Source: Stutzerimonas stutzeri (lineage in GTDB: Bacteria > Pseudomonadota > Gammaproteobacteria > Pseudomonadales > Pseudomonadaceae). From it: a stretch of 64,000 nt of DNA. The notes beneath the pieces were generated by a model that saw nothing but the letters and a program-made list of their open reading frames with translations, made no database searches and was not told the DNA's origin. Where the stretch lies: contig NZ_CP073105.1 of NCBI RefSeq assembly GCF_018138085.1, positions 496,001-560,000 of the forward strand, given 5' to 3'. Below are positions 55,425-64,000 of the stretch, in pieces (position 1 is the stretch's first letter; each line of letters opens with the position of its first letter). Made by a program: the position numbers and the translations under genes.

Positions 55425-55453
55425 TGAGCCGATTGGCGAGCCTATTCGGCGCA
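55425..55453 (-). promoter_or_regulatory. Single 8-N13-8 inverted repeat upstream of the PAAR operon
   Basis: TGAGCCGA-N13-TCGGCGCA has the same geometry as the array before fic; the 13-nt spacers match at 11 positions. It lies about 160 nt upstream of the PAAR start. The remaining 55267-55555 interval contains no gene. Confidence 0.5.
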
Positions 55454-55524
55454 TTCAATGCCTGGATCGCTTCGTCGCCGGCCTCTACGGCGGGCGGATC
55501 TAGCGCTGCATCAGTTCTAGAAAT

Positions 55525-55601
55525 GAAAAAGCCGCGCAATGCGCGGCTTTCAAGGTGGTGGGCCCACACGGACTCGAACCGTGGACCAAAGGATTATGAG
55601 T
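55525..55601 (-). repeat. Right island boundary: tRNA 3' half and terminator hairpin (attR-like)
   Basis: Partner of the repeat at 46004-46080 (70 of 77 matches, no gaps; 24-bp identical core at 55578-55601). It contains the hairpin GCCGCGC-AAT-GCGCGGC that terminates the tRNA transcript and the 3' half of the tRNA. Confidence 0.85.
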
Positions 55602-55632
55602 CCTCTGCTCTAACCAACTGAGCTATAGGCCC
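55556..55632 (-). tRNA. tRNA with CAT anticodon, probably tRNA-Ile2 (lysidine type)
   Basis: 77 nt with encoded CCA (55556-55558). Acceptor stem GGGCCTA/TGGGCCC, D-arm GCTC/GAGC, anticodon CAT (55596-55598) in loop CTCATAA, and T-arm CACGG-TTCGAGT-CCGTG. C4-G69, C5-G68 and the G27-T43 pair resemble E. coli tRNA-Ile2 rather than elongator tRNA-Met, so Ile2 is preferred; Met cannot be excluded. It is the integration target of the island. Confidence 0.9.
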
Positions 55633-55719
55633 TCAGAGGCGGGGCGGATTATACCGGTGGTGTTGCCGGTGCGCCAAGCGAAGCTGGCCGTAGATCGTTG
55701 TTTTGACTGGCCTGAATGC

Positions 55720-55746
55720 AAAACCCCCGGTGCGGGCCGGGGGTTC
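55720..55746 (-). terminator. Rho-independent terminator after rpoD
   Basis: Read on the minus strand, AACCCCCGG and CCGGGGGTT (55740-55745 side and 55720-55729 side) form a strong GC stem followed by TTTTG. It lies directly after the rpoD stop. Confidence 0.85.
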
Positions 55747-55751
55747 TGGTT

Positions 55752-57608
<1,857 letters not shown>

Positions 57609-57740
57609 ATAACCCTATCCACTGACGGTTCTGGCGGGCTGAAAACAAGCTGAGCATTATAGCCGAGCAGGGACCTCACGCGCCAGTTGAGGTCGATTTA
57701 GGGCACTTCTAAAAACTATCTGCGTTGGCAATGCTGCGTT

Positions 57741-57799
57741 AAAAACAGGCTCGGACTGCTCATTTAGACCACCTAAACTCCGCGTCCTCGCCTGTTTTT
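57741..57799. repeat. Nested hairpin between dnaG and rpoD, likely dispersed intergenic repeat
   Basis: Outer arms AAAAACAGGC...GCCTGTTTTT (14 of 16 bases pair, 57741-57756 with 57784-57799) enclose an inner hairpin TTTAG-N5-CTAAA (57763-57777). The surrounding text, with TTAACGCAGCATTGCCAACG, resembles a multicopy pseudomonad repeat that I recall. It fills much of the 232-nt dnaG-rpoD gap. Confidence 0.5.
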
Positions 57800-57840
57800 T
57801 CCTTGTCTTGCCTGCCTCGCCTTCGTTTTTCGCTGTGCCC

Positions 57841-59751
57841 TTATGCGGGTGTTGAGTTGCGATGTAGCAGGTTGCGCAGTTGCTCTTTCTCCTCTGCGCT
57901 GAGTTCACCCTGACGAGCTTTGCGGAGCAGCGTTTCGAGGCTGCGCTCGCGTTGCCTGGCGGCCAGAGTGGTTATGGTGTCGAAAAACTGTTGTTCAAGG
58001 TTATCGGCCGAGATCAGCCATTCTTTCTCGGCCAATGCGCGTAAAAGGCGCCCTTGGTCGGTTCCGTGCCAGCGTGCGATCAGTTGCAGGCTGCGCAGTT
58101 TGGGGTTTTTCTGCAGCGTGCCGAGAAGAGCGACGAGTAACTGCGCATAAGTGTCGTCTTCAGCGGCGAAATGGCTGGCATCTTCGACCTTCTGAGCGAG
58201 CTCAGGATGGTGCAGCAAGGTGCGTAGCGTGGTCAGGGCCGGCGGCTCTACCGTGGCCGGTGTTCTGGGTGCGCGTGCTTTGAAGTCTGGACGCTGGCCG
58301 GGCTTTTTCCAGTCCTTTTTCCATTCTTTCTTGCCGTTGCGCGTTGGTTGGGCGGGCTCGGGCGGCGCGTAGTAGTCGCCTTCGTCGTGTCCCGAGCTGG
58401 CGTCGTAATAGAGGCTGTCATCATATTCCGGAGCTGCGCTCGGCGCAGCGGTGCTCATCTGCTGCAGCGCCTCGCTGTGCAGCCCGGTGATCTCGCCAAG
58501 GCGTTGCCGCATCAGGGCGCGAAGGTTGGTGCCGGGTATTTTTTCGATCAGCGGCGCCGCCAGAGTGGCCAGGTGAGCCTTGCCTTCGAGCGAGCGCGGG
58601 TCGGCTTCTTCGCTGAGTTGCTGGAAGAAGTAATCGGCCAGCGGTTGCGCTTGTTGCTGTATGCGGGCCATGAAAGCGTCGGTGCCTTCACGGCGGACCA
58701 GGCTGTCCGGGTCCTCGCCCTCGGGCAGGAACAAGAAGCGCGCACGGCGGCCATCCTGCAGGTTGGGCAGTGCCGATTCCAGCGCTCGCCATGCCGCCTT
58801 GCGGCCGGCCGCATCGCCATCGAAGCAGAACAGCACGCTGGGCACGATGCGGAACAGACGCTTGAGGTGCTCGTCGCTGGTAGCTGTGCCGAGCGTGGCT
58901 ACCGCGTTGCGCAGGCCCTGCTGGGCCAGTGCAATGACATCCATGTAGCCCTCGACCACCATGATCTCGTCCAGGTCGCGGTTGGCCTTGCGTGCTTCGT
59001 ACAGCCCGTAGAGTTCCTGGCCTTTATGAAAGACCGGCGTTTCCGGCGAGTTCAGGTATTTCGGCTTGTCGTCGCCCAGCACTCGGCCACCAAAGGCGAT
59101 AACGCGTCCGCGGCTGTCGCGGATCGGGAACATCACGCGGTCGCGAAAGCGATCGTAGCTCCGGCCGGTTTCGGCATTTTCTATCAGCAGGCCGGCATCG
59201 ATCATCGCCTTCTGCTGCAGGGCATCGCCACCCAGGTGTTTCAGCAGGTTATCCCAGCCGGGTGGCGCAAAGCCGAGGCCGAAGTCCCGGGCGATAACAC
59301 CGGACAGGCCGCGCCCCTTGAGGTATTCCACGGCGGCCTTGCGCGCCGGGTGCCCCTTGAGCGCCTGCCGGTAGTATTCGGCGGCGGACTCGAGCAGCGG
59401 GTAGAGCGGCGAGTCCACCGGCTGGCGAGGCTTGCGCCCCGGTCCGCTTTCTTCACGCGGTACTTCCATGCCGGCGCGTTTGGCCAGTTCCTCGACGGCC
59501 TGGGGAAACTCCAGGCTGTCGTGATCCATGATGAAGCCGAGCGCGTTGCCGCCCGCCCCGCAGCCGAAGCAGTAGTAGAACTGCTTGTCGGGGCTGACAC
59601 TGAACGACGGGGTCTTTTCTTTGTGAAACGGGCAGCACGCCGTGTAGTTCTTGCCCGCTTTTTTCAGCTGGATGCGCGAACTCACCACCTCGACGATGTC
59701 GGAGCGGTTGAGCAGGTCATCGATGAATGATTGCGGGATCAAACCGGCCAT
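57841..59751 (-). CDS. dnaG: DNA primase
   Basis: 636 residues. CHC2 zinc-binding domain (C40, H43, C61, C64: CCPFHKEK...YYCFGCG), the TOPRIM catalytic core with MVVEGYMDVIAL, and a C-terminal DnaB-binding helical domain. Between core and C-terminus lies a polar linker rich in Lys/Pro/Tyr. Makes RNA primers at the replication fork. MAGLIPQSFIDDLL at 59751 is the family start although the frame opens at 59808. Confidence 0.97.
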   Translation of the reverse strand: MAGLIPQSFIDDLLNRSDIVEVVSSRIQLKKAGKNYTACCPFHKEKTPSFSVSPDKQFYYCFGCGAGGNALGFIMDHDSLEFPQAVEELAKRAGMEVPREESGPGRKPRQPVDSPLYPLLESAAEYYRQALKGHPARKAAVEYLKGRGLSGVIARDFGLGFAPPGWDNLLKHLGGDALQQKAMIDAGLLIENAETGRSYDRFRDRVMFPIRDSRGRVIAFGGRVLGDDKPKYLNSPETPVFHKGQELYGLYEARKANRDLDEIMVVEGYMDVIALAQQGLRNAVATLGTATSDEHLKRLFRIVPSVLFCFDGDAAGRKAAWRALESALPNLQDGRRARFLFLPEGEDPDSLVRREGTDAFMARIQQQAQPLADYFFQQLSEEADPRSLEGKAHLATLAAPLIEKIPGTNLRALMRQRLGEITGLHSEALQQMSTAAPSAAPEYDDSLYYDASSGHDEGDYYAPPEPAQPTRNGKKEWKKDWKKPGQRPDFKARAPRTPATVEPPALTTLRTLLHHPELAQKVEDASHFAAEDDTYAQLLVALLGTLQKNPKLRSLQLIARWHGTDQGRLLRALAEKEWLISADNLEQQFFDTITTLAARQRERSLETLLRKARQGELSAEEKEQLRNLLHRNSTPA

Positions 59752-59791
59752 AGGGGTATGAGAATACGCTCGCGGTGTTCGGGCCGGAATG

Positions 59792-59866
59792 AAAAAAACT
59801 CCGGCCATTCGCCTGTTGGCGAAGCGGAGTTCCTTTCAAATGCAAAGCCCGGCTTTGGCCGGGCTT
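59792..59866 (-). terminator. Two hairpins between rpsU and dnaG, the second a terminator/attenuator
   Basis: In transcription order (minus strand), AAGCCCGGC-N4-GCCGGGCTT (59866-59845) comes first. AACTCCG...CGGAGTTTTTTT (59831-59792) follows, with a nested TTCGCC/GGCGAA stem and a seven-T tail. This matches the known attenuation of dnaG after rpsU in E. coli. Confidence 0.8.
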
Positions 59867-59889
59867 GATGCAGCTTCAGCTGTACTGGA

Positions 59890-60105
59890 TTAGTACAGGC
59901 GAACGCTGCGGCGCTGTTCGCGCTGCACTTTCTTGGCGTGACGCTTGACTGCGGCAGCAGCTTTACGCTTGCGCTCAGCAGTGGGCTTCTCGTAGAACTC
60001 ACGGCTGCGGACTTCAGCCAGAACACCGGCTTTTTCGCAAGAACGCTTGAAGCGACGCAGAGCTACGTCGAATGGTTCGTTCTCTTTAACTTTAACGTTG
60101 GGCAT
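59890..60105 (-). CDS. rpsU: 30S ribosomal protein S21
   Basis: 71-residue basic protein ([20 protein letters not shown]...). First gene of the macromolecular synthesis operon, divergent from tsaD. The 196-nt interval 60106-60301 must contain both promoters; none is obvious. Confidence 0.97.
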   Translation of the reverse strand: MPNVKVKENEPFDVALRRFKRSCEKAGVLAEVRSREFYEKPTAERKRKAAAAVKRHAKKVQREQRRSVRLY

Positions 60106-60301
60106 CCAGGACGTACCTTCACTTGTTTACCGGTTACAACGCGCTTCGGCAAATATCGCGAGCACGCTGGTTTTAAGGGTTGCGGATGTTAACGCCTTGC
60201 CACGTGGAATGCAAAGCCCTCTGATCGAAAAGCGCTGGTCGGTCGTCGGCCGTGGCGATTAATATGCGCGGCTTCATTCGCTTCTTTGGAAGGTCGAACC
60301 C

Positions 60302-61327
60302 ATGCTGGTGCTGGGGCTGGAAACTTCATGCGACGAAACCGGTGTCGCGCTGTACGACAGCGAGCATGGCCTGCTGGCCGATGCCCTGTTCAGTCAGATC
60401 GACCTGCACCGGGTCTATGGCGGGGTGGTCCCGGAGTTGGCCTCGCGTGATCACGTCAAACGCATGCTCCCCCTGATTCGCCAGGTGCTCGCCGAAGCCG
60501 GGCGCGAGGCGAGCCAGATCGATGCGGTAGCTTACACCGCGGGGCCCGGGCTCGTCGGCGCCCTGTTGGTTGGCGCGTCCTGCGCGCAGGCGATGGCATT
60601 CGCCTGGGGCGTGCCGGCGGTCGGTGTACATCATATGGAAGGCCATCTGCTGGCACCGATGCTAGAAGAGCAGCCGCCGGCGTTTCCGTTCGTCGCGTTG
60701 CTGGTATCCGGTGGACACACTCAACTGGTTCGAGTCGACGGCATTGGCCGCTACGAGCTGCTGGGCGAGTCGGTGGACGATGCCGCCGGCGAGGCGTTCG
60801 ACAAGACGGCGAAGCTGATGGGCCTGCGTTATCCCGGAGGCCCGGAGATCGCCCTGCTTGCCGAGCGCGGCACGCCGGGTCGTTTCGTTTTCCCGCGCCC
60901 GATGACCGACCGGCCCGGGCTGGATTTCAGTTTCAGCGGCCTCAAGACCTCGACCCTCACGACGTGGCAGCAATGCCGTAACGCTGGCGACGACGGCGAA
61001 CAGACGCGTTGCGATATTGCGCTGGCCTTCCAGCAGGCGGTCGTCGAAACGCTGACCATAAAATGCCGACGTGCTCTGCAGCAGACGGGCCTGAACAGCC
61101 TGGTAATAGCTGGCGGTGTGAGCGCCAATCAGGCGCTGCGCCAGAGTCTCGAACGGATGCTTGGCGAGCTGAACGGGCAGGTGTTCTACGCGCGACCGCG
61201 CTTCTGCACCGACAACGGTGCGATGATCGCCTACGCCGGTTGTCAACGTTTACTGGCTGGCCAGCAAGACGGGCCGCAGATATCGGTTCAAGCGCGCTGG
61301 CCGATGGAAACGTTGGCGGCCATATGA
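60302..61327 (+). CDS. tsaD: tRNA N6-threonylcarbamoyladenosine transferase TsaD
   Basis: 341 residues of the ASKHA fold; the catalytic subunit that makes t6A37 in ANN-decoding tRNAs. Start [17 protein letters not shown], metal-binding H111 and H115 in [12 protein letters not shown], and VSGGHTQLV and [10 protein letters not shown] as nucleotide loops. The Ile2-type tRNA encoded at 55556 is among its likely substrates. Confidence 0.97.
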   Translation: MLVLGLETSCDETGVALYDSEHGLLADALFSQIDLHRVYGGVVPELASRDHVKRMLPLIRQVLAEAGREASQIDAVAYTAGPGLVGALLVGASCAQAMAFAWGVPAVGVHHMEGHLLAPMLEEQPPAFPFVALLVSGGHTQLVRVDGIGRYELLGESVDDAAGEAFDKTAKLMGLRYPGGPEIALLAERGTPGRFVFPRPMTDRPGLDFSFSGLKTSTLTTWQQCRNAGDDGEQTRCDIALAFQQAVVETLTIKCRRALQQTGLNSLVIAGGVSANQALRQSLERMLGELNGQVFYARPRFCTDNGAMIAYAGCQRLLAGQQDGPQISVQARWPMETLAAI

Positions 61328-61341
61328 GGCTCGGGGCGAGG

Positions 61342-61911
61342 TTAGAAGTGCCGCTCGGTGCCTGCGAGCAGGTCGCGTAGGTTGTTTCGGTGGCGCCAGA
61401 CGATCAGGCCCGCCAGCAGCGCCATGGGCCAGAGGGCCGCGGGTTGCTGCCAGGCCAGAAAGGGCAGGCAGAGCGGTAGGGCGACAAGAGCGGCAATGGA
61501 GCTGGTGCGGGTCAGTTTGAACACGGCGAGCCAGATCACCAGCGCCAGTAATGCCGTCGGCGGATGCAAGCCGAGCAGGGCGCCGGCTGCCGTGGCGACG
61601 CCTTTGCCACCGCGAAAGCGAAAATACAGTGGATACAGGTGGCCCAGAACGGCTGCCAAGGCGATCCAGGCTTGTTGCTCGACGGGCAAACCCAGCGCGG
61701 CGGCGAGCAGGACCGGCAGCAGGCCTTTGAGCAGATCGCCGAACAAGGTGCTGATCGCCAGGCGCTTGCCGGCCAGCCGCAGCATGTTGGTGGCGCCGGG
61801 ATTGCCCGAGCCACTGGCGCGAGGATCGGGTACGCCCGCCAAGCGACTGAGTAGAATGGCGAACGACAGAGAGCCGGTCAGATAGGCGAGCAGAGTCAGT
61901 TGCCAGAACAT
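61342..61911 (-). CDS. plsY: Glycerol-3-phosphate acyltransferase PlsY
   Basis: 189-residue five-helix membrane enzyme using acyl-phosphate. Motifs: [33 protein letters not shown] and [20 protein letters not shown]. The ATG at 61911 ([17 protein letters not shown]) is chosen by family comparison. An ATG at 61920 or a TTG at 61929 with AGGAG 4-5 nt upstream are possible. Convergent with tsaD, 14 nt apart. Confidence 0.94.
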   Translation of the reverse strand: MFWQLTLLAYLTGSLSFAILLSRLAGVPDPRASGSGNPGATNMLRLAGKRLAISTLFGDLLKGLLPVLLAAALGLPVEQQAWIALAAVLGHLYPLYFRFRGGKGVATAAGALLGLHPPTALLALVIWLAVFKLTRTSSIAALVALPLCLPFLAWQQPAALWPMALLAGLIVWRHRNNLRDLLAGTERHF

Positions 61912-61986
61912 GGCATCCATCCGGGGCAAGGAGCTCCTGAGTCTAACGGCGCGCGATGACGTTGTCGTGCCGTGGGAGAGAGTTGC

Positions 61987-62340
61987 GTGGATACAGTTTT
62001 CATCGAAGGGCTGGAAGTGGATACGCTGATTGGCGCCTATGACTGGGAGCGCGGCATTCGGCAGTGCCTGCGTCTGGATTTGACCCTCGGCTGGGACATT
62101 CGTCCGGCCGCGGAAAACGACGAGCTGGACAAGGCGCTGGACTACGCTGAAGTGACCGCCGCCATCGACCGGTTCGCGCAGGCTTCGCGCTTCGAGCTGG
62201 TGGAAACCTTTGCCGAGCGGTTGGCGGCTGGCCTCATGAGCCAGTTCGGCATCCCCTGGCTGCGGCTGCGGGTCACCAAGCCGGGCGTCAATGCGCGCGC
62301 CTCGGCGCTGGGTGTGGAGATCGAACGCGGATGTCGATAA
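61987..62340 (+). CDS. folB: Dihydroneopterin aldolase
   Basis: 117 residues; cleaves dihydroneopterin to 6-hydroxymethyl-dihydropterin in folate synthesis. Motifs [20 protein letters not shown] and ETFAERLA. The GTG at 61987 is preferred, with GGGAGAG upstream; an earlier GTG at 61972 is also readable. Overlaps folK by 10 nt. Confidence 0.94.
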   Translation: MDTVFIEGLEVDTLIGAYDWERGIRQCLRLDLTLGWDIRPAAENDELDKALDYAEVTAAIDRFAQASRFELVETFAERLAAGLMSQFGIPWLRLRVTKPGVNARASALGVEIERGCR

Positions 62341-62873
62341 CGCGCGTATTGCTTGGGCTCGGCAGCAACAGCCGGCGTGAACAGAATCTGACGGCGGGGC
62401 TCGATGCGCTGGAACTGCTGCTCGGCCAGATGCGCTGTTCGCCCGTGTTCGAAAGCCTCGCGGTGGGCTACAAAGGTGACAATTTCTACAACCTGGTGGT
62501 TTCCGGCACTACGGAGCTGTCGCTGACGGCGCTGGATCGCAAACTCAAGTTCATCGAGGCGGACAACGGCCGCTACGCGCCGGATCGCAAGGGGCTGCCG
62601 CTGGATATCGATGTGCTGATGTACGACGATCTGGTCGGCAGCTTCCATGGCCTGGAGCTGCCACGTCCGGAGACGCTGAAAAACGCCTTCGTGCTTTGGC
62701 CGCTGGCGCTGCTCGCGCCGGACGTAGTGCATCCCGGCATCGGCCGTCGCTTCGCCGAGTTATGGCACGAGTCGACTATCGAACAGCAGCTCTGGCCGGT
62801 GCCCTTCCAGTGGAAGGGCGTGCAACTGACGCCGGCCGCGCTGCTGGCGTCGGCGTCCAGTTCCCAGACCTGA
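62331..62873 (+). CDS. folK: 2-amino-4-hydroxy-6-hydroxymethyldihydropteridine pyrophosphokinase
   Basis: 180 residues; next folate step after FolB, consistent with their overlap. Motifs [14 protein letters not shown], then [19 protein letters not shown], where DIDVL contains the two metal-binding aspartates, and [20 protein letters not shown]. Confidence 0.95.
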   Translation: MSITRVLLGLGSNSRREQNLTAGLDALELLLGQMRCSPVFESLAVGYKGDNFYNLVVSGTTELSLTALDRKLKFIEADNGRYAPDRKGLPLDIDVLMYDDLVGSFHGLELPRPETLKNAFVLWPLALLAPDVVHPGIGRRFAELWHESTIEQQLWPVPFQWKGVQLTPAALLASASSSQT

Positions 62874-62920
62874 TGGCGCCTGCCGAGCGCTAGCCGTGGC
62901 GCGGCAGGTTCGCCGCCGCG

Positions 62921-64000
62921 TCAGGATGTGGCGTGGTCGGATTCGCTGGCGCCGCCCTGCTGCCGACGCTGATAGGCCTGCACGGCCAGCAGGCGTTCAC
63001 GTTTGAGCGCCTCGCCCAACTCGGCCGCCTGGTAACCCTGCTCAATGAGCGGTTTGACCTGCACGCCGCGGGCGGCTTCGGCAGCGCCACGCAGGTAGTC
63101 TGCCGGGCGGTATTCGGCGGGTTCGGGTAAGGCGAGGGCCCGCGCATCCATCTCGCAGGCGGCGAGGAACTGCTCGAAGCGCTCCGGGCGGCGGTAGATG
63201 TCGAAGTGCTGAAGCATTTCGAACAGCGCCGTCGCCGACAGCTCCGACGCCCGATGAGCGCAGGCGCAAAATTCCCCGACCAGCATGGCCAGATCTTGGC
63301 AGTCGCGCGGAACCTTGTAGCGAGCGCTGACGGCCGCGATCAGCGTAAGGTCCGCCTTGGCCGCGGCCCGATCAGCGCCTTCCGTCGTCTCGCCCAGAGA
63401 TTGCAGCAGGCAGGCCCAACGCACCGCCAGCGGTTGCTGGTGAATAGTGCTCTGGCGCAGCACCTCGAGCAGATGTGCGCCGCTCGCTTCGGGCGTACTC
63501 GGGCTCGGGAGCTGCGCATCGAACAGCCGGTCGATCTCCGGAAACAGCTCCCTCAGCGCGCCGCAATCGCGCAACACCTGTACGAACACGTCGGGACGGT
63601 GCTCCATCAGCGCCCGCGAAATTTCCTTCCAGCTGCGTTCCGGGGTCAGGGCCTGCAGTTCGCCCGACTCGGCGAGCTGGCGCATCAATGTCTGGGTATC
63701 GGGCGCGACGCGAAATCCGAGATCGGCATAGCGCGCAGCGAAGCGCGCCACGCGCAGCACCCGGAGCGGGTCTTCGGCAAAGGCGGGGGACACGTGCCTG
63801 AGCTGGCGAGCGGCAAGATCGGCCTGGCCCCCGTAGGGATCGATCAGCTGACCCTGTTCGTCCTCGGCCATGGCGTTGATGGTCAGGTCGCGGCGGATCA
63901 GATCTTCTTCCAGGGTGACGTCCGGGCTGGCGTAGAAGGTGAAGCCGCCATAACCCCGGCCACTCTTGCGCTCGGTGCGGGCCAGTGCGTATTCCTCACC
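62921..64000 (-). CDS. cca: CCA tRNA nucleotidyltransferase, N-terminus beyond window, HD domain degenerate
   Basis: The first part of the protein lies past the right edge. The visible frame has [18 protein letters not shown] and [13 protein letters not shown], class II CCA-enzyme motifs, then [18 protein letters not shown]. Where related enzymes have an HD phosphohydrolase signature (recalled as WACLLHDLGKG with later histidines), this protein reads [14 protein letters not shown] and lacks the following His cluster. CCA addition should be intact; the phosphodiesterase/phosphatase activity is probably lost. Convergent with folK. Confidence 0.92.
   Translation of the reverse strand, partial: GEEYALARTERKSGRGYGGFTFYASPDVTLEEDLIRRDLTINAMAEDEQGQLIDPYGGQADLAARQLRHVSPAFAEDPLRVLRVARFAARYADLGFRVAPDTQTLMRQLAESGELQALTPERSWKEISRALMEHRPDVFVQVLRDCGALRELFPEIDRLFDAQLPSPSTPEASGAHLLEVLRQSTIHQQPLAVRWACLLQSLGETTEGADRAAAKADLTLIAAVSARYKVPRDCQDLAMLVGEFCACAHRASELSATALFEMLQHFDIYRRPERFEQFLAACEMDARALALPEPAEYRPADYLRGAAEAARGVQVKPLIEQGYQAAELGEALKRERLLAVQAYQRRQQGGASESDHATS

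Noticed and set aside
55424..55621. Plus-strand open frame ending HTDSNRGPKDYESSALTN
   Set aside because: This is the well-known false protein read antisense across a tRNA; the tRNA at 55556-55632 explains it.
57657..57908. 83-codon frame in the dnaG-rpoD gap
   Set aside because: Reads through the structured repeat and into dnaG; best explained as part of the repeat.

Overview
The window is high-GC chromosomal DNA of a gammaproteobacterium, almost certainly a pseudomonad and most like the Pseudomonas/Stutzerimonas stutzeri group. This rests on remembered gene orders (argS-priA-rpmE; ponA divergent from pilMNOPQ-aroK-aroB-damX-like-gltBD-hemE; rpoD-dnaG-rpsU divergent from tsaD, then plsY-folB-folK-cca) and on protein lengths matching Pseudomonas orthologues. 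No search was run.

Layout. 1-7400: a SPOR-domain protein (partial), argS and priA on the minus strand, then rpmE, a secreted SNase-like nuclease and a short malic enzyme on the plus strand. 7451-25656: ponA on the minus strand, then a long plus-strand run: the type IV pilus alignment genes pilMNOPQ, shikimate genes aroK/aroB, a DamX-like ATPase/SPOR protein, glutamate synthase gltBD and hemE. 25705-43139: a minus-strand aryl polyene (APE) type lipid/pigment cluster of about 18 tightly overlapping genes. It encodes two ketosynthases plus a chain-length factor, ketoreductase, two dehydratase domains (one fused to an acyl-activating ligase), two ACPs, two acyltransferases, a glycosyltransferase, a thioesterase, an ammonia-lyase, a halogenase-like flavoprotein, a LolA-like carrier, an MMPL exporter and a DUF3261 lipoprotein. 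Two small exported or unknown proteins follow it. A promoter with a perfect palindrome in its spacer lies in front of the cluster. 43440-45827: trxC and a large SLC13-type transporter.

46004-55601 is a genomic island of about 9.5 kb. It is bounded by a 77-bp imperfect direct repeat (70/77 matches) made of the 3' half of a CAT-anticodon tRNA plus its downstream hairpin; the intact tRNA is at 55556-55632. I see no integrase. The island carries (a) an AT-rich two-gene unit, a ParB-like/HTH/ABC-ATPase fusion whose stop codon overlaps the start of a TOPRIM-like protein, which is the best candidate for an undescribed anti-phage or conflict system; (b) a Fic protein gene lying between two decayed copies of a NERD/zinc-ribbon gene tail; (c) a DUF7079-like remnant; and (d) a PAAR-led operon with a caspase/CHAT-like candidate effector, a coupled candidate immunity protein and lipoproteins. 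A 29-bp inverted-repeat motif (8-N13-8) occurs twice in tandem in front of fic and once in front of the PAAR operon.

55752-64000 returns to core genes: rpoD, dnaG, rpsU, tsaD, plsY, folB, folK and cca (partial). The HD phosphohydrolase part of cca appears degenerate. Most start codons were chosen from ribosome binding sites, operon overlaps and remembered Pseudomonas lengths; those choices are inference.
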